Shown: positions 25,992 through 35,128, numbered from the stretch's first letter. The stretch: 64,000 nucleotides of DNA from Marinobacter goseongensis (GCF_023156235.1 NZ_JAKZAI010000004.1:186001-250000), one strand, 5' to 3'. The notes: a model not told the origin generated them from the sequence alone. Translations and numbers: made by a program.

Positions 25992-27317
25992 ATGAATTTT
26001 TCTTCCCTCGGTTTGTCCGAGCAGCTCGTCCGTGCCACTTCCGATCAGGGTTACGATACCCCTTCGCCCATTCAGCTTCAGGCCATTCCTGCGGTGCTGT
26101 CGGGTCGCGATGTGATGGCTGCGGCCCAGACGGGCACCGGTAAAACTGCCGGGTTTACCTTGCCGATCCTGCAGCGCCTGGGTGAAAACCCGCGCAGTGG
26201 TAAAGGCCCCCGCGCGTTGATTCTGACGCCGACACGGGAGCTGGCAGCACAGGTTCACGATAGCGTGAATCTTTACAGCAAATACATTCCCACCAAGGCC
26301 GCGGTGGTTTTCGGTGGCGTCAAAATCAATCCGCAGATGATGAAGTTGCGCAAAGGCGTTGACGTTCTGGTGGCAACACCGGGCCGGTTGATGGATCTGT
26401 ACCAGCAGAATGCCGTGCGCTTCAACGAAGTGGAATTCCTGGTGCTGGACGAAGCCGACCGCATGCTGGACATGGGTTTTATCCGCGACATCCGCAAGAT
26501 TCTTGCGTTGCTGCCGGCGAAACGCCAGAACCTGCTTTTTTCTGCCACTTTCTCCAGCGAGATCCGCGGCTTGGCGGAAGGTCTGCTGAATAATCCGGTG
26601 CAGGTCGAAGTCGCTGCCCGCAACACGTCGGCGGAAAACATTATTCAGTCTGTGTATCCGGTCGATCAGAGCCAGAAAACCGCTCTGCTCAGCAAGCTGG
26701 TACGTGATAACAGCTGGGAACAGGTACTGGTGTTTACTCGTACCAAGCACGGTGCCAACCGCCTGACCCAGAAACTGGAGAAAGACGGCATCACCGCCGC
26801 TGCCATTCATGGCAACAAGTCCCAGGGGGCCCGTACCCGCGCGTTGGCGGATTTCAAGGCTGGCGAAGTGCGGGTGCTGGTGGCAACCGATATCGCTGCG
26901 CGTGGTCTCGATATCAAGCAGCTGCCCCAGGTAGTGAACTTTGAGCTGCCTAATGTGCCGGAAGATTACGTGCACCGTATCGGCCGCACCGGTCGTGCTG
27001 GCGAAAGCGGCCACGCGTTGTCGCTGGTCAGTGCCGACGAAGGCAAGATGCTCGCGGGTATCGAAAGGCTGATCAAGAAGCAGTTGCCGCGCAAGAGCAT
27101 GGAAGGCTTTGAGCCGACCAACAACCTGCCGCTCAAGCCGAAGGCCAAAGCCGATCCCAGCCGTGCGCGCAATCGCAACGGTAATGGCGGTGGTAACGGT
27201 AAGCCCGGCGGCAATGGCCGCAGCTTTGGCCCCAAGCCCGGCGGTCGCAGTGGTGGTCGCGGCCAGAACGGCGGTGGCGGCCAGGCGAGGCGCTCACCCC
27301 AACGTGAAAGCGCCTGA
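25992..27317 (+). CDS. rhlE: DEAD-box ATP-dependent RNA helicase RhlE
   Basis: A 441-residue helicase. The Q motif region (about 5-30), Walker [10 protein letters not shown] (44-52), [16 protein letters not shown], and the C-terminal motifs [14 protein letters not shown] and [11 protein letters not shown] are all present. The last 45 residues or so are a low-complexity Gly/Asn/Arg tail that should bind RNA. RhlE remodels RNA in ribosome maturation and cold adaptation. The frame is open to 25833, but the family N-terminus begins at ATG 25992. The leader is long (about 289 bases from the previous gene) and contains an 8-bp inverted repeat at 25734-25771, possibly the end of the upstream transcript. 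Confidence 0.93.
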   Translation: MNFSSLGLSEQLVRATSDQGYDTPSPIQLQAIPAVLSGRDVMAAAQTGTGKTAGFTLPILQRLGENPRSGKGPRALILTPTRELAAQVHDSVNLYSKYIPTKAAVVFGGVKINPQMMKLRKGVDVLVATPGRLMDLYQQNAVRFNEVEFLVLDEADRMLDMGFIRDIRKILALLPAKRQNLLFSATFSSEIRGLAEGLLNNPVQVEVAARNTSAENIIQSVYPVDQSQKTALLSKLVRDNSWEQVLVFTRTKHGANRLTQKLEKDGITAAAIHGNKSQGARTRALADFKAGEVRVLVATDIAARGLDIKQLPQVVNFELPNVPEDYVHRIGRTGRAGESGHALSLVSADEGKMLAGIERLIKKQLPRKSMEGFEPTNNLPLKPKAKADPSRARNRNGNGGGNGKPGGNGRSFGPKPGGRSGGRGQNGGGGQARRSPQRESA

Positions 27318-27333
27318 TCCACAGCGCGCTGTT

Positions 27334-27370
27334 AAAAAGCCGTCGAGGCTCTGAACTCGACGGCTTTTTT
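27334..27370 (+). terminator. Intrinsic terminator of rhlE
   Basis: AAAAAGCCGTCGAG (27334-27347) pairs with CTCGACGGCTTTTT (27356-27369) around an eight-base loop, and the right arm ends in a T-run. It begins 17 bases after the rhlE stop codon. Confidence 0.93.
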
Positions 27371-27373
27371 ATG

Positions 27374-27435
27374 TGCAATCCAATGGTGCGCGATTTTGCC
27401 AGTTTGTGGAGCGCATGACCTGAAACAGTGCGCTC
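27374..27435 (+). promoter_or_regulatory. Possible upstream activator sites for the sigma-54 promoter
   Basis: Two dyads lie about 75-135 bases upstream of the sigma-54 promoter. The first is TGCAAT-N5-GGTGCG (27374-27390), close to the NtrC pattern TGCACC-N5-GGTGCA (9 of 12 positions). The second is a perfect 7-bp inverted repeat, GAGCGCA (27409-27415) with TGCGCTC (27429-27435). Sigma-54 promoters need an enhancer-binding activator, and these are the best candidate sites. Confidence 0.45.
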
Positions 27436-27506
27436 GGCAGTATTACAAATCTATGACGCGGTCGTCATAATTACTCAAGTTATTGTTTTTAAAGTTTATT
27501 AATTTT

Positions 27507-27522
27507 TGGCACGGTCGTTGCT
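27507..27522 (+). promoter_or_regulatory. Sigma-54 (RpoN) promoter of the TorF porin gene
   Basis: TGGCACG (27507-27513), four bases, then TTGCT (27518-27522) matches the -24/-12 consensus TGGCACG-N4-TTGCW at every defined position, with the required 10-base gap between GG and GC. It lies in an AT-rich tract 46 bases before the ATG, giving a predicted transcription start near 27533 and a short leader. Confidence 0.85.
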
Positions 27523-27568
27523 CAGCCTTAGAGGAGTGTTTCCAAACTGTAACCTTTAAGGTGGTCCA

Positions 27569-28306
27569 ATGAAAAAGCAATCCCTTCGAATGATGGTTTC
27601 CTTGTTGAGCGCTGGTGTCATCGGAGCCGTTGCCGTTCCTTCAGTAGCCTCTGCAGAAACCACAGCCAACGTTAGTGTTGTCAGTAACTACATCTTCCGT
27701 GGCGTGACTCAGACCGACGGCGACGCAGCCGTTCAGGGCGGTCTCGATTATGCGGACGAGTCAGGCCTCTATGTAGGCGGCTGGGCGTCTACGGTTGATT
27801 TTGGTACTGCAGACCCAGTTACGTCTTATGAGATCGATCTCTACGCGGGTTTCGCTGGGGAAGTTGAGGGCGTTGGTTACGATGTCGGGTATTTGTATTA
27901 TGCTTACCCCGATTCGGACACCAACATTGACTTTGGTGAAATTTATGGCGAACTGAGCTACAGCTTGTTTGCGCTTGGAGTAGCGTATACCGTCAACAGC
28001 GAAAATAAAGATTCCGTTTTCGACACCGGTGATATTTATTACTACGCATCGGCTGGTGTTCCGTTGGCGAACGATTTCAGCGTAAGCCTGACAGCCGGCT
28101 ACTACGACTTCGACGTAGATGGCGATCCAGGATTTGACGATGTAAGTTACGCTCATTACGCTGCTGGTATTGCTAAAGATGCCGGTGAATTCGGTGAGGT
28201 TAGCTTTAACTTTGAGTATGCTGATATTGAAGAAAGTAATCCCGTTTTCGGGTCGCTCCGAGCTGAAAAGCCTCAGTTCTGGCTGGGCTGGAGCAAGAGC
28301 TTCTGA
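27569..28306 (+). CDS. TorF family putative outer-membrane porin
   Basis: A 245-residue protein. The signal peptide ends near SVASA-ETT. The mature part is a series of alternating beta strands with many Gly, Tyr and Asp residues, beginning NVSVVSNYIFRGVTQTDGD, which is the TIGR02001/TorF family signature. The chain ends in an aromatic residue (SKSF), as outer-membrane barrels do. The transported solute is unknown. The gene is monocistronic, with a sigma-54 promoter upstream and a terminator downstream, suggesting nutrient-limitation control. AAGGTGG precedes the ATG. Codon use is slightly more AT-rich than in its neighbours. Confidence 0.88.
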   Translation: MKKQSLRMMVSLLSAGVIGAVAVPSVASAETTANVSVVSNYIFRGVTQTDGDAAVQGGLDYADESGLYVGGWASTVDFGTADPVTSYEIDLYAGFAGEVEGVGYDVGYLYYAYPDSDTNIDFGEIYGELSYSLFALGVAYTVNSENKDSVFDTGDIYYYASAGVPLANDFSVSLTAGYYDFDVDGDPGFDDVSYAHYAAGIAKDAGEFGEVSFNFEYADIEESNPVFGSLRAEKPQFWLGWSKSF

Positions 28307-28335
28307 TCATCTCCAGACTCTAAAACCGCAGTTAG

Positions 28336-28367
28336 AAAAAGGGAGCCGTATGGCTCCCTTTTTTTTG
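28336..28367 (+). terminator. Intrinsic terminator of the TorF porin gene
   Basis: AAAAAGGGAGCC (28336-28347) and GGCTCCCTTTTT (28352-28363) form a 12-bp stem with the loop GTAT, followed by more T residues. The A-run on the left makes it likely to act also for the convergent ompW transcript. Confidence 0.93.
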
Positions 28368-28388
28368 TCCGGATCTGGCCCGGTTGGA

Positions 28389-29147
28389 TCAGAACCGGTA
28401 GATGAACCCCGCCATGTAAACCATCGGGTCGATTTCAACCTCGGTGGTGATTTCACCCACTTCCACATCACCCGCCAGCGCCGTGATGGTGGCGTCGGTC
28501 TCCAGATCCACCCACCAGATGGCCGCGTTCAGACCGAAATTCTCGCTCAGCATGTAGTCCACGCCCAGCTCCAGGGCGACCCCGACACTGTCATCCAGAT
28601 CCAGTTTCGAACCGTCCACGGTGCCGGCCGGTGTGCCGAAGTTGGCCTGTGCCACCGAGTCGATCACCGTGTTGAGCGTGCCGGTGGTTTTTTCCTCGAA
28701 GAAGGTGGTGTAGTTCACGCCCACGCCGGCGTAGGGTTGCAGCCGCGATGCGCTGTCCATGGGGAAGTACTGCAAGGTCAGCGTCGGTGGCAGATGTTTG
28801 GTTTCTGCCAGTTTGCCGAAGCCTTCCAGGCCATCGGCGCCGCTGATGTTGTGCTTGAACGGAGTGGCACCCAGCACGCCGATACCGATGTGGGAGGTCA
28901 CCATATAGGTGGCGGTGATGCCCAACTGGTTGTTACTGTCGACCGCCACACCGGTGCCTGGCAGCGCCAGATCCTGGCCCGCAAGAGGGCCTTTGCCGGC
29001 AAAGGCAAGATCGCTGCTGGAATCATCCGGCGCCACGTGGGCGGGACCGATCCGCACCATGAAATCACCGGCTTCATAAGCCTGGACAACGGGCGCCATC
29101 GCCAGTAAGCCGGCAGCCAGAGCGCTGAGGGTAAATGCACGGGACAT
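28389..29147 (-). CDS. ompW: OmpW family outer-membrane protein
   Basis: A 252-residue protein with signal peptide cleavage near VVQA-YEAG. The family features are GDFMVRIGPAHVAPDDSS at the mature N-terminus, LTLQYFPM, LQPYAGVGVNYTTFF and the C-terminal MVYMAGFIYRF, which ends in Phe for barrel assembly. OmpW forms an eight-stranded barrel for small hydrophobic molecules and could aid hydrocarbon uptake. The frame extends to 29195, but AAGGAG six bases before ATG 29147 fixes the start. Confidence 0.9.
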   Translation of the reverse strand: MSRAFTLSALAAGLLAMAPVVQAYEAGDFMVRIGPAHVAPDDSSSDLAFAGKGPLAGQDLALPGTGVAVDSNNQLGITATYMVTSHIGIGVLGATPFKHNISGADGLEGFGKLAETKHLPPTLTLQYFPMDSASRLQPYAGVGVNYTTFFEEKTTGTLNTVIDSVAQANFGTPAGTVDGSKLDLDDSVGVALELGVDYMLSENFGLNAAIWWVDLETDATITALAGDVEVGEITTEVEIDPMVYMAGFIYRF

Positions 29148-29305
29148 CACAATCTCCTTGAACCTGAATAGTCGATGGCTACAGGTTAAGGACAATCGCG
29201 GGAGAGAACTTGATGTAGAGCAAGTGCGCGGGCCCGTGGCTCAATAGCTCACGGAGAGATTGATTCAACTCAAAAAAACGGCAGCTGGGGGCCTTCTGCG
29301 GATTG

Positions 29306-29791
29306 TCAGCCAGTCTTCTTTTTGCTGTCCGATGGTTTGAGCTGGCCGATGTTATCGCCCGGCACAAAGACGTCACGTACGGTCAGCGGCTTGCCGTCAG
29401 CGTCACGGACATCCACCGGCAGTATGGTGCGGCCGGTTTCACGGTCTCTCAGGTCCAGTGGCGCCTGATCCGGCGCGGGATTCCATTTGTCGCCCCACTG
29501 GCGCAGGGCAATCACGATCGGGAACAGGTCACGACCCTTTTCGGTCAAGCGGTATTCAAAGCGGGAGCCGTGTTCGCCCACATCCACTTTTTTCAGAACT
29601 TCGTTGTCCACCAGCCGAGCCAGACGGTCACAGAGGATGTTGCGGGCAATGCCCAGTTCCTGCTGAAAGTCCACGAAACGCCGTGTGCCGTGCATGGCAT
29701 GCAGCACGATCAGCAGCGACCACCAGTCACCCACCTCATTAAGGGCGCGGGCAACGGAGCAATTGGAATCATCAAAACGTTTTCTGGCCAT
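29306..29791 (-). CDS. HxlR family winged-helix regulator
   Basis: A 161-residue DNA-binding protein. The family signature is clear: CSVARALNEVGDWWSLLIV, then GTRRFVDFQQELGIARNIL, LARLVDNEVL and YRLTEKGRDLFPIV. Cys11 is at the position used for thiol sensing of electrophiles in several HxlR regulators. It diverges from an old-yellow-enzyme gene, and the space between them holds two 28-bp tandem repeats that are its likely operators. This arrangement fits a repressor that responds to reactive carbonyl or quinone stress. Confidence 0.9.
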   Translation of the reverse strand: MARKRFDDSNCSVARALNEVGDWWSLLIVLHAMHGTRRFVDFQQELGIARNILCDRLARLVDNEVLKKVDVGEHGSRFEYRLTEKGRDLFPIVIALRQWGDKWNPAPDQAPLDLRDRETGRTILPVDVRDADGKPLTVRDVFVPGDNIGQLKPSDSKKKTG

Positions 29792-29809
29792 GCTTTGGAG
29801 TGTACAGAA

Positions 29810-29873
29810 TAGGGTTGCATTTTAAAACCAGATTCAATAGGGTTGCTTTACGAAACCAAATTGATGAGGTTGC
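29810..29873. promoter_or_regulatory. Tandem operator repeats between hxlR-type and OYE genes
   Basis: Two direct repeats with a 28-base period start at 29810 and 29838. Each begins TAGGGTTGC and contains the dyad GGTT-N9-AACC or GGTT-N8-AAACC. A third partial unit, TGAGGTTGC, begins at 29865 and runs up to the OYE start. The spacing of about 2.7 turns and the internal dyads suggest two HxlR dimers binding side by side over the divergent promoters. Confidence 0.65.
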
Positions 29874-29881
29874 TATAGTCC

Positions 29882-30994
29882 ATGAGCATAAATCTCGGTC
29901 CCATGTTTGAACCGTTTGAAATTCACAACCTGACACTGCGCAACCGCGTGGCTATGGCCCCGATGACCCGCAACTTCTCCCCGGGCAATGTCCCCGGCGA
30001 TGATGTGGTGGCGTACTATCGCCGCCGTGCCGAGAACGGGGTTGGCCTGCTGATCACCGAGGGCACCACCGTGAATCACCCGGGTGCCAACGGCTACCCG
30101 AATGTGCCCTTCTTCCACGGCGACGAATCCCTCGCCGGTTGGAAAAGCGTAGTTGATGCCGTTCACGAAGCCGGCGGCGCCATTTTCCCTCAGCTTTGGC
30201 ACGTGGGTGCGGTGCGCAAGGAAGGTGTTGAGCCGGATCCCTCCGTGCCCGGTTACAGCCCGTCCGGCCTGTTCGCACCGGGCAAGCCCAACGGCAAGGC
30301 CATGAGCAAGGGCGACATTGACGACGTGATCACCGCCTTCGCCGATGCCGCCCAGGACGCCAAAGCACTGGGCTTTGACGGCGTCGAGATCCACGGCGCC
30401 CACGGTTACCTGCTGGATCAGTTCCTGTGGGAGGGCACCAACCAGCGAGACGACGAGTACGGCGGCAGCATGGAAAACCGTCTACGTTTTGTGGTGGAAA
30501 TTGTCGAAGCCGTACGCCATCGCGTGGGCCCGGATTACCCGATCATGCTGCGGTTCTCCCAGTGGAAGCAGCAAGACTACGAAGCGAAACTGGTCAACAC
30601 CCCGGAAGAGCTGGAGCAGTTCCTCAAGCCTCTGGTAGACGCCGGTGTCGACATTTTCCACGCCTCCACACGCCGTTTCTGGGAGCCGGAATTCGAAGGT
30701 TCCACCCTCAATCTGGCGGGCTGGACCCAGAAACTGAGCGGCAAGCCGACCATGTCGGTGGGCAGTGTGGGCCTGACCGAAGACTTCATCAGCGGCACCT
30801 TCGCGAGCAAAAAGGAGGCGGTGGAACAGTCTGGCATTGATGAACTGGTGGAGCGCATGAACAATCACGAGTTCGAGCTGATCGCGGTCGGCCGCGCCTT
30901 GCTGCAGGACCCGGAATGGCTGGTGAAAGTGAAAGAAGGTCGGCTTAACGACGTGGAAGCGTTCGCCAAGAAGTCCCTGGCCAAACTGTACTGA
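29882..30994 (+). CDS. Old yellow enzyme family NADH:flavin oxidoreductase
   Basis: A 370-residue FMN TIM barrel. The motifs are LRNRVAMAPMTRNF at the N-terminus, QLWHVGAVR, the substrate-site strand VEIHGAHGYLLDQFL, NQRDDEYGGSMENR and the C-terminal phosphate site AVGRALLQDPEW. Such enzymes reduce C=C bonds of unsaturated carbonyls, quinones or nitro-esters. The gene diverges from an HxlR regulator and its start lies close to the operator repeats. The ribosome site is poor; Met8 is an alternative start. Confidence 0.92.
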   Translation: MSINLGPMFEPFEIHNLTLRNRVAMAPMTRNFSPGNVPGDDVVAYYRRRAENGVGLLITEGTTVNHPGANGYPNVPFFHGDESLAGWKSVVDAVHEAGGAIFPQLWHVGAVRKEGVEPDPSVPGYSPSGLFAPGKPNGKAMSKGDIDDVITAFADAAQDAKALGFDGVEIHGAHGYLLDQFLWEGTNQRDDEYGGSMENRLRFVVEIVEAVRHRVGPDYPIMLRFSQWKQQDYEAKLVNTPEELEQFLKPLVDAGVDIFHASTRRFWEPEFEGSTLNLAGWTQKLSGKPTMSVGSVGLTEDFISGTFASKKEAVEQSGIDELVERMNNHEFELIAVGRALLQDPEWLVKVKEGRLNDVEAFAKKSLAKLY

Positions 30995-31023
30995 GCCTCC
31001 CCTTCCGCCGCGCCGTTGAAAAT

Positions 31024-31058
31024 GGCACCGTTGAGCCGTCGTCAGACCCAACGGTGCC
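31024..31058. terminator. Hairpin between convergent OYE and pntB genes
   Basis: GGCACCGTTG (31024-31033) pairs perfectly with CAACGGTGCC (31049-31058) across a 15-base loop. No T-run follows on either strand, so it may be a weak or Rho-assisted terminator or a 3'-end stabiliser for both convergent transcripts. Confidence 0.5.
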
Positions 31059-31064
31059 GGCGCG

Positions 31065-32462
31065 TCAGCCTCTTAGCCCGGTCACCAGTTTGTCGATGCT
31101 GTCCTTGGCATCGCCAAACAGCATGCGGGTGTTGTCCTTGAAGAACAGCGGGTTTTCCACACCGGAATAGCCGGTGGCCATGCCCCGCTTGAGGACAACC
31201 ACCTGTCGGGATTTCCACACTTCCAGCACCGGCATGCCGGCAATCGGGCTGCCGGGATCTTCCGCTGCGGCCGGGTTGACGGTGTCGTTGGCACCGATCA
31301 CCAGCACCACGTCGGTGCTTGGAAAGTCGTCGTTGATCTCGTCCATTTCCAGAACGATGTCATAGGGCACGTGGGCTTCCGCCAGCAGCACGTTCATGTG
31401 GCCGGGCAGGCGACCAGCGACCGGGTGGATGCCAAACCGCACATTCACACCACGCTCCCGCAGGATTTTGGTCATTTCGCTGACGCCGTTCTGGGCCTGG
31501 GCCACGGCCATGCCGTAACCGGGCACGATGATCACTGAATCGGCGTTGCGCAGTTCCTCGCACACATCATCCGCACTGGACTCATGGACGGTCTGATCCG
31601 GATCGGCAGCGCTTGCGCTGCTAGTGGTCTGGCCAAAGCCACCGAGGATCACACTGATGAATGACCGGTTCATGGCCTTGCACATGATGTAGCTGAGAAT
31701 GGCACCGCTGCTGCCCACCAGGGCACCCACCACGATCAGCAGGTCGTTGCCCAGCATGAAACCGATCGAGGCCGCCGCCCACCCGGAATAGCTGTTGAGC
31801 ATGGACACCACTACCGGCATGTCGGCACCTCCGATGGCCATGATCAGGTGCACGCCCAGCACGCAGGCGATCACCGTCATGATGACCAGATAGAGAATGC
31901 CCAGGCCCGTGCTGTCGGTGCCCAGGAACCAGCTGCCCAGCACCACGCAGGCGATGATGGCCGCCAGGTTCATCAGATGCCGGCCTGGCAGGGTCAGCGC
32001 CTTGCTGTCGATGCGGCCATCCAGCTTGCCACAGGCAACCAGCGAACCGGTGAAGGTCACAGCACCGATAAAGATGCCCAGAAAAACTTCCACCAGATGG
32101 ATGGTGTGCTCGGTGCCAGTAGTGGCAACCAGCGGTTCAATGTAGCCTGAGAAGCCCACCAGAACCGCAGCCAGGCCCACAAAGCTGTGCAGCAGGGCTA
32201 CCAGCTGGGGCATCTGGGTCATTTCCACCTTGTTGGCAATGGGGATGCCGATACCGGCACCAATCAGTATGGCAATCGCAATGGCGATGATGCCGCCGTC
32301 GCTGCCAAAGCTCGCCAGGGTGGCACCCACAGCGATGATGATCCCGGCGACACCGTATAGGTTACCGCGGCGGGCAGATTCCTGGTGGCTGAGGCCACCC
32401 AGGCTAAGGATAAACAACACACTCGCGACCACGTAGGCCACGCTCACCATTCCTGTACTCAT
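31065..32462 (-). CDS. pntB: NAD(P) transhydrogenase subunit beta
   Basis: A 465-residue inner-membrane subunit of the proton-translocating transhydrogenase. About nine helices (to about residue 265) precede the soluble NADP(H)-binding domain III, with [47 protein letters not shown] and [16 protein letters not shown]. The membrane part has the conserved [20 protein letters not shown]. It starts 12 bases after pntA in one operon. The enzyme uses the proton gradient to make NADPH from NADH, which supports AhpF, the flavin monooxygenases and lipid synthesis. Confidence 0.95.
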   Translation of the reverse strand: MSTGMVSVAYVVASVLFILSLGGLSHQESARRGNLYGVAGIIIAVGATLASFGSDGGIIAIAIAILIGAGIGIPIANKVEMTQMPQLVALLHSFVGLAAVLVGFSGYIEPLVATTGTEHTIHLVEVFLGIFIGAVTFTGSLVACGKLDGRIDSKALTLPGRHLMNLAAIIACVVLGSWFLGTDSTGLGILYLVIMTVIACVLGVHLIMAIGGADMPVVVSMLNSYSGWAAASIGFMLGNDLLIVVGALVGSSGAILSYIMCKAMNRSFISVILGGFGQTTSSASAADPDQTVHESSADDVCEELRNADSVIIVPGYGMAVAQAQNGVSEMTKILRERGVNVRFGIHPVAGRLPGHMNVLLAEAHVPYDIVLEMDEINDDFPSTDVVLVIGANDTVNPAAAEDPGSPIAGMPVLEVWKSRQVVVLKRGMATGYSGVENPLFFKDNTRMLFGDAKDSIDKLVTGLRG

Positions 32463-32474
32463 GTTGGGCGCCTC

Positions 32475-34064
32475 CTACTTGCGGAACATTTTGAGCATGC
32501 GATGGGTGACGTAGAAGCCCCCGCCGATGTTGATACTGGCAATCAGTACGGCAATAAAAGCCAAAATCCCGACGACAAAGCTTTCCGCCTGGGCAAGATG
32601 CAGTATGGCGCCAATCACGATGATGCCGCTGATGGCATTGGTCACACTCATTAGCGGCGTATGCAGTGATGGCGTTACGTTCCAGATCACCTGCCAGCCG
32701 ATGAAGCAGGACAGCACGAATACGGTGAAGTGGCTCAGGAAGCTTTCCGGCGCGTGGGCGCCAACGCCGTAAAGCGCAAACACCGTGACCGCCAGCAGGG
32801 CCACCTTGCCAATAAGGCTCTTTTTCCTGGCGGCTTGTTCAGCGGCTTCCTTCTTTGCCTGGACCTCGGCCGGAGACGGCTCTTCTGTACCCGGCTTGTG
32901 CTGAGGCTGGGCTGGTGCCTCCGGCTGGGGCGGTGGCCACGTGATGTCTTTATCGTTCACCACCGTCAGACCACGAATCACCGTGTCTTCCATATCCACC
33001 ACCGGCTTGCCGTCTTTCTCCGGCGTCAGCTCGGTCATCAGGTGGACCAGGTTGGTGGCGTAGAGATCGCTGGCCACCTTGGCCATGCGGCTGGGCAGGT
33101 CGGTGTAACCAATCACGGTAACGCCGTGCTTGGTGGCCACCTTGCCCGGTTCGGTGGCTTCGCAGTTGCCGCCACGCTCTGAGGCCAGGTCGACAATCAC
33201 GCTGCCCGGCTTCATGGATTTCACCATGGCTTCGGTGATCAGTTTGGGGGCCGGCTTGCCGGGAATCAGCGCGGTGGTGATGATGATATCCACCTCCTTT
33301 GCCTGCTCCGCAAACAGCGCCATTTCCGCTTTGATGAACTCGTCGCTCATCTGCTTGGCGTAGCCGCCGGAGCCGCTGCCGTCCTCGTCCGCGAAATCCA
33401 GCATCAGGAACTCGGCGCCCATGCTCTCGACCTGTTCCTTTACCTCCAGCCGGGTATCAAAGGCCCTTACTACAGCGCCCATGCTGTTGGCCGCGCCAAT
33501 CGCCGCCAGACCCGCGACACCGGCACCGATCACCATGATTTTCGCCGGCGGCACCTTGCCCGCCGCGGTGACCTGCCCGGTAAAGAAACGTCCGAAATTA
33601 TTGGCCGCCTCGATCACCGCCCGGTAGCCGGCAATGTTGGCCATGGCGCTGAGCGCATCCATTTTCTGGGCGCGGCTGATGCGGGGCAGGCTGTCGATGG
33701 CAAACGAGGTGATCTTGCGGGCCGCGAGTTTTTCCAGCAGCTCGGCGTTCTGTGCCGGCCAGAGGTAGCTGACCAGGAACGCGCCTTCTTTCATCAGATC
33801 CACTTCGTGCTTGCCCAGGGCGGGGTTGTCCATGGGCGCACGCACCTTGAGGATCACGTCCGCCTGCTGCCACAGGGCGGTGGTGTCAGCGGCGATGACG
33901 GCGTCCACTTTCTCGTACGCGTCATCGGCGTAGTGCGCGGCTTCGCCGGCGCCGGCCTCCACAACGACCTCGTAACCGAGGCCGATAAGCTTGTGGACCG
34001 ACGGCGGCGTGGCCGCCACTCTGCGCTCATCCGTGAAAATTTCCTTGGGAATTCCGATTTTCAT
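32475..34064 (-). CDS. pntA: NAD(P) transhydrogenase subunit alpha
   Basis: A 529-residue protein joining the NAD(H)-binding domain I (about 1-380) and the first membrane helices (about 430-529). Markers are [38 protein letters not shown] and [16 protein letters not shown]. Between the two parts is a long Pro/Gln/Glu-rich linker (about 390-425) that makes it slightly longer than E. coli PntA. The fused alpha form is the enterobacterial type rather than the three-subunit form. It is the first gene of the pntAB operon. Confidence 0.95.
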   Translation of the reverse strand: MKIGIPKEIFTDERRVAATPPSVHKLIGLGYEVVVEAGAGEAAHYADDAYEKVDAVIAADTTALWQQADVILKVRAPMDNPALGKHEVDLMKEGAFLVSYLWPAQNAELLEKLAARKITSFAIDSLPRISRAQKMDALSAMANIAGYRAVIEAANNFGRFFTGQVTAAGKVPPAKIMVIGAGVAGLAAIGAANSMGAVVRAFDTRLEVKEQVESMGAEFLMLDFADEDGSGSGGYAKQMSDEFIKAEMALFAEQAKEVDIIITTALIPGKPAPKLITEAMVKSMKPGSVIVDLASERGGNCEATEPGKVATKHGVTVIGYTDLPSRMAKVASDLYATNLVHLMTELTPEKDGKPVVDMEDTVIRGLTVVNDKDITWPPPQPEAPAQPQHKPGTEEPSPAEVQAKKEAAEQAARKKSLIGKVALLAVTVFALYGVGAHAPESFLSHFTVFVLSCFIGWQVIWNVTPSLHTPLMSVTNAISGIIVIGAILHLAQAESFVVGILAFIAVLIASINIGGGFYVTHRMLKMFRK

Positions 34065-34173
34065 GATGGGTACAACCTCCGGATTGCCCGATGAACCAAG
34101 TCGTTGAATAACCCTATACTAGTTCAAGCTGCCAGATCTGCCCGGAGTTGTTGAAAACACCCCGGCCCGACAC

Positions 34174-34806
34174 TCAAACCCGGGACTGTGCCAGCGATTC
34201 CACCTCGGTCTGCGACAGATTATCCAGCATGGCGCCGCGGAACTGGCGGTTGATAAAGCGCTCGGTCTCCCGCTGAATGCTCTCCCGCTGTTCCGGCTTT
34301 TCGATGTAATCCATGGCGCGGATCAGAATGTAGCGAATGGTCATGCGGGAAATTTCATGGATGGTCTCCGGCGGCACGGCGCTGACCAGCTGGCGGTCGA
34401 TGATGTCTTCAGCCATTTCCCGGGCGCTGGCGTTCAACTGCGCTTCCAGCGCCCGCCGCAACAGCGGTGAGGGCCCATGCAGTTCCCGGACGGCGACGGT
34501 GGTGGCGGCCGGATTGGACTGGAAATAGCGGTACACAAAAGTCACCGTATCGTGAGACGCCTGCTCCGAACTGGCCGCCATCCGCCGCAACTCCCGCACA
34601 CCGGATTTCATGTCCTCGGCGATGTACCCCAGAACCTGCAGTCCGAACTCGTCGAGATTCTTGAAATGGCGATAGAAGGTATTGGGATTCAGTCCGGCCT
34701 CACGGGCCAGTTCCCGCAGGCCCAGCGAGGTCAGGCTGCGGGTTTCGGTGATCAGGCGCAGGCCCGCCTGCACCAGTTTCAATTTCCCGCCAGTCAAAAC
34801 GTTCAT
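34174..34806 (-). CDS. FabR/DesT-like TetR family regulator
   Basis: A 210-residue repressor. The N-terminal helix-turn-helix reads LTSLGLRELAREAGLNPNTFYRHF, close to FabR and DesT, which control unsaturated fatty acid genes. The ligand domain is about 60-200. The frame stays open to 35064, but that extension is translated palindrome DNA; the true start is ATG 34806. The gene diverges from a flavin monooxygenase, and two 18-bp palindromes (35018-35059) lie between them. A 116-bp palindromic element is inserted in the leader, ending 22 bases before the start codon. Confidence 0.85.
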   Translation of the reverse strand: MNVLTGGKLKLVQAGLRLITETRSLTSLGLRELAREAGLNPNTFYRHFKNLDEFGLQVLGYIAEDMKSGVRELRRMAASSEQASHDTVTFVYRYFQSNPAATTVAVRELHGPSPLLRRALEAQLNASAREMAEDIIDRQLVSAVPPETIHEISRMTIRYILIRAMDYIEKPEQRESIQRETERFINRQFRGAMLDNLSQTEVESLAQSRV

Positions 34807-34828
34807 ACAGTTCCCACCCAAGTTTGAT

Positions 34829-34944
34829 GGTTGAGTTGGGCCGTTGGGGCTTCCGAAAATGCTCGTAGCCATGGATGGCGGAGAGCAAGCGTACATAGAC
34901 GTACTTGCAGCGGTTTTCGGAAGCCCCAACGGCCCGGCTCGACC
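34829..34944. repeat. Long palindromic element, copy A
   Basis: The inner arms are a perfect 22-bp inverted repeat (34838-34859 and 34914-34935). They extend to 31 bp (34829-34859 and 34914-34944) if three G-T pairs are allowed. The arms end in CTTCCGAAAA/TTTTCGGAAG and enclose 54 bases that contain GCCATGGATGGC and GAGCAAGCGTAC. The centre is 47/54 identical to the inverted copy B at 49443-49552, but the outer arms of the two copies are different sequences. It carries no gene. As RNA it would form a very stable hairpin in the tetR leader. It may be a small mobile or recombination-prone element. Confidence 0.85.
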
Positions 34945-35017
34945 TGCCCGCGTGGTCCGTGGAGTCGGGACAAACCGTTGTCTCCTTGGGCCAAACGAGG
35001 CCTTTCTGAATTCAAAA

Positions 35018-35035
35018 AGTATACATCTGTCTACT
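35018..35035. promoter_or_regulatory. TetR-type operator 1
   Basis: AGTATACA-TC-TGTCTACT is an 18-bp palindrome with one mismatch. Its centre is 24 bases from that of the second site at 35042-35059, which has the same layout. Both lie between the FabR-like regulator and the monooxygenase and are the likely binding sites of that regulator. Confidence 0.7.
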
Positions 35036-35041
35036 TGGTTG

Positions 35042-35059
35042 TGTATACATGTGTATACC
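35042..35059. promoter_or_regulatory. TetR-type operator 2
   Basis: TGTATACA-TG-TGTATACC contains the perfect 16-bp palindrome GTATACATGTGTATAC. It lies 70 bases before the monooxygenase ATG, over the expected promoter, consistent with repression. It shares the GTATACA half-site with operator 1. Confidence 0.75.
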
Positions 35060-35128
35060 GTCAATCATCATGGCGAAACAGACAACAACAGGCAAGGCCG
35101 AATGGCCAGCGAACAATGAGGTAGGGTT

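Noticed and set aside
34807..35064. N-terminal extension of the FabR-like TetR through the palindromic element
   Set aside because: The extra residues are translated repeat DNA; the same peptide type appears in front of the DMT transporter, and family proteins begin at the internal Met.
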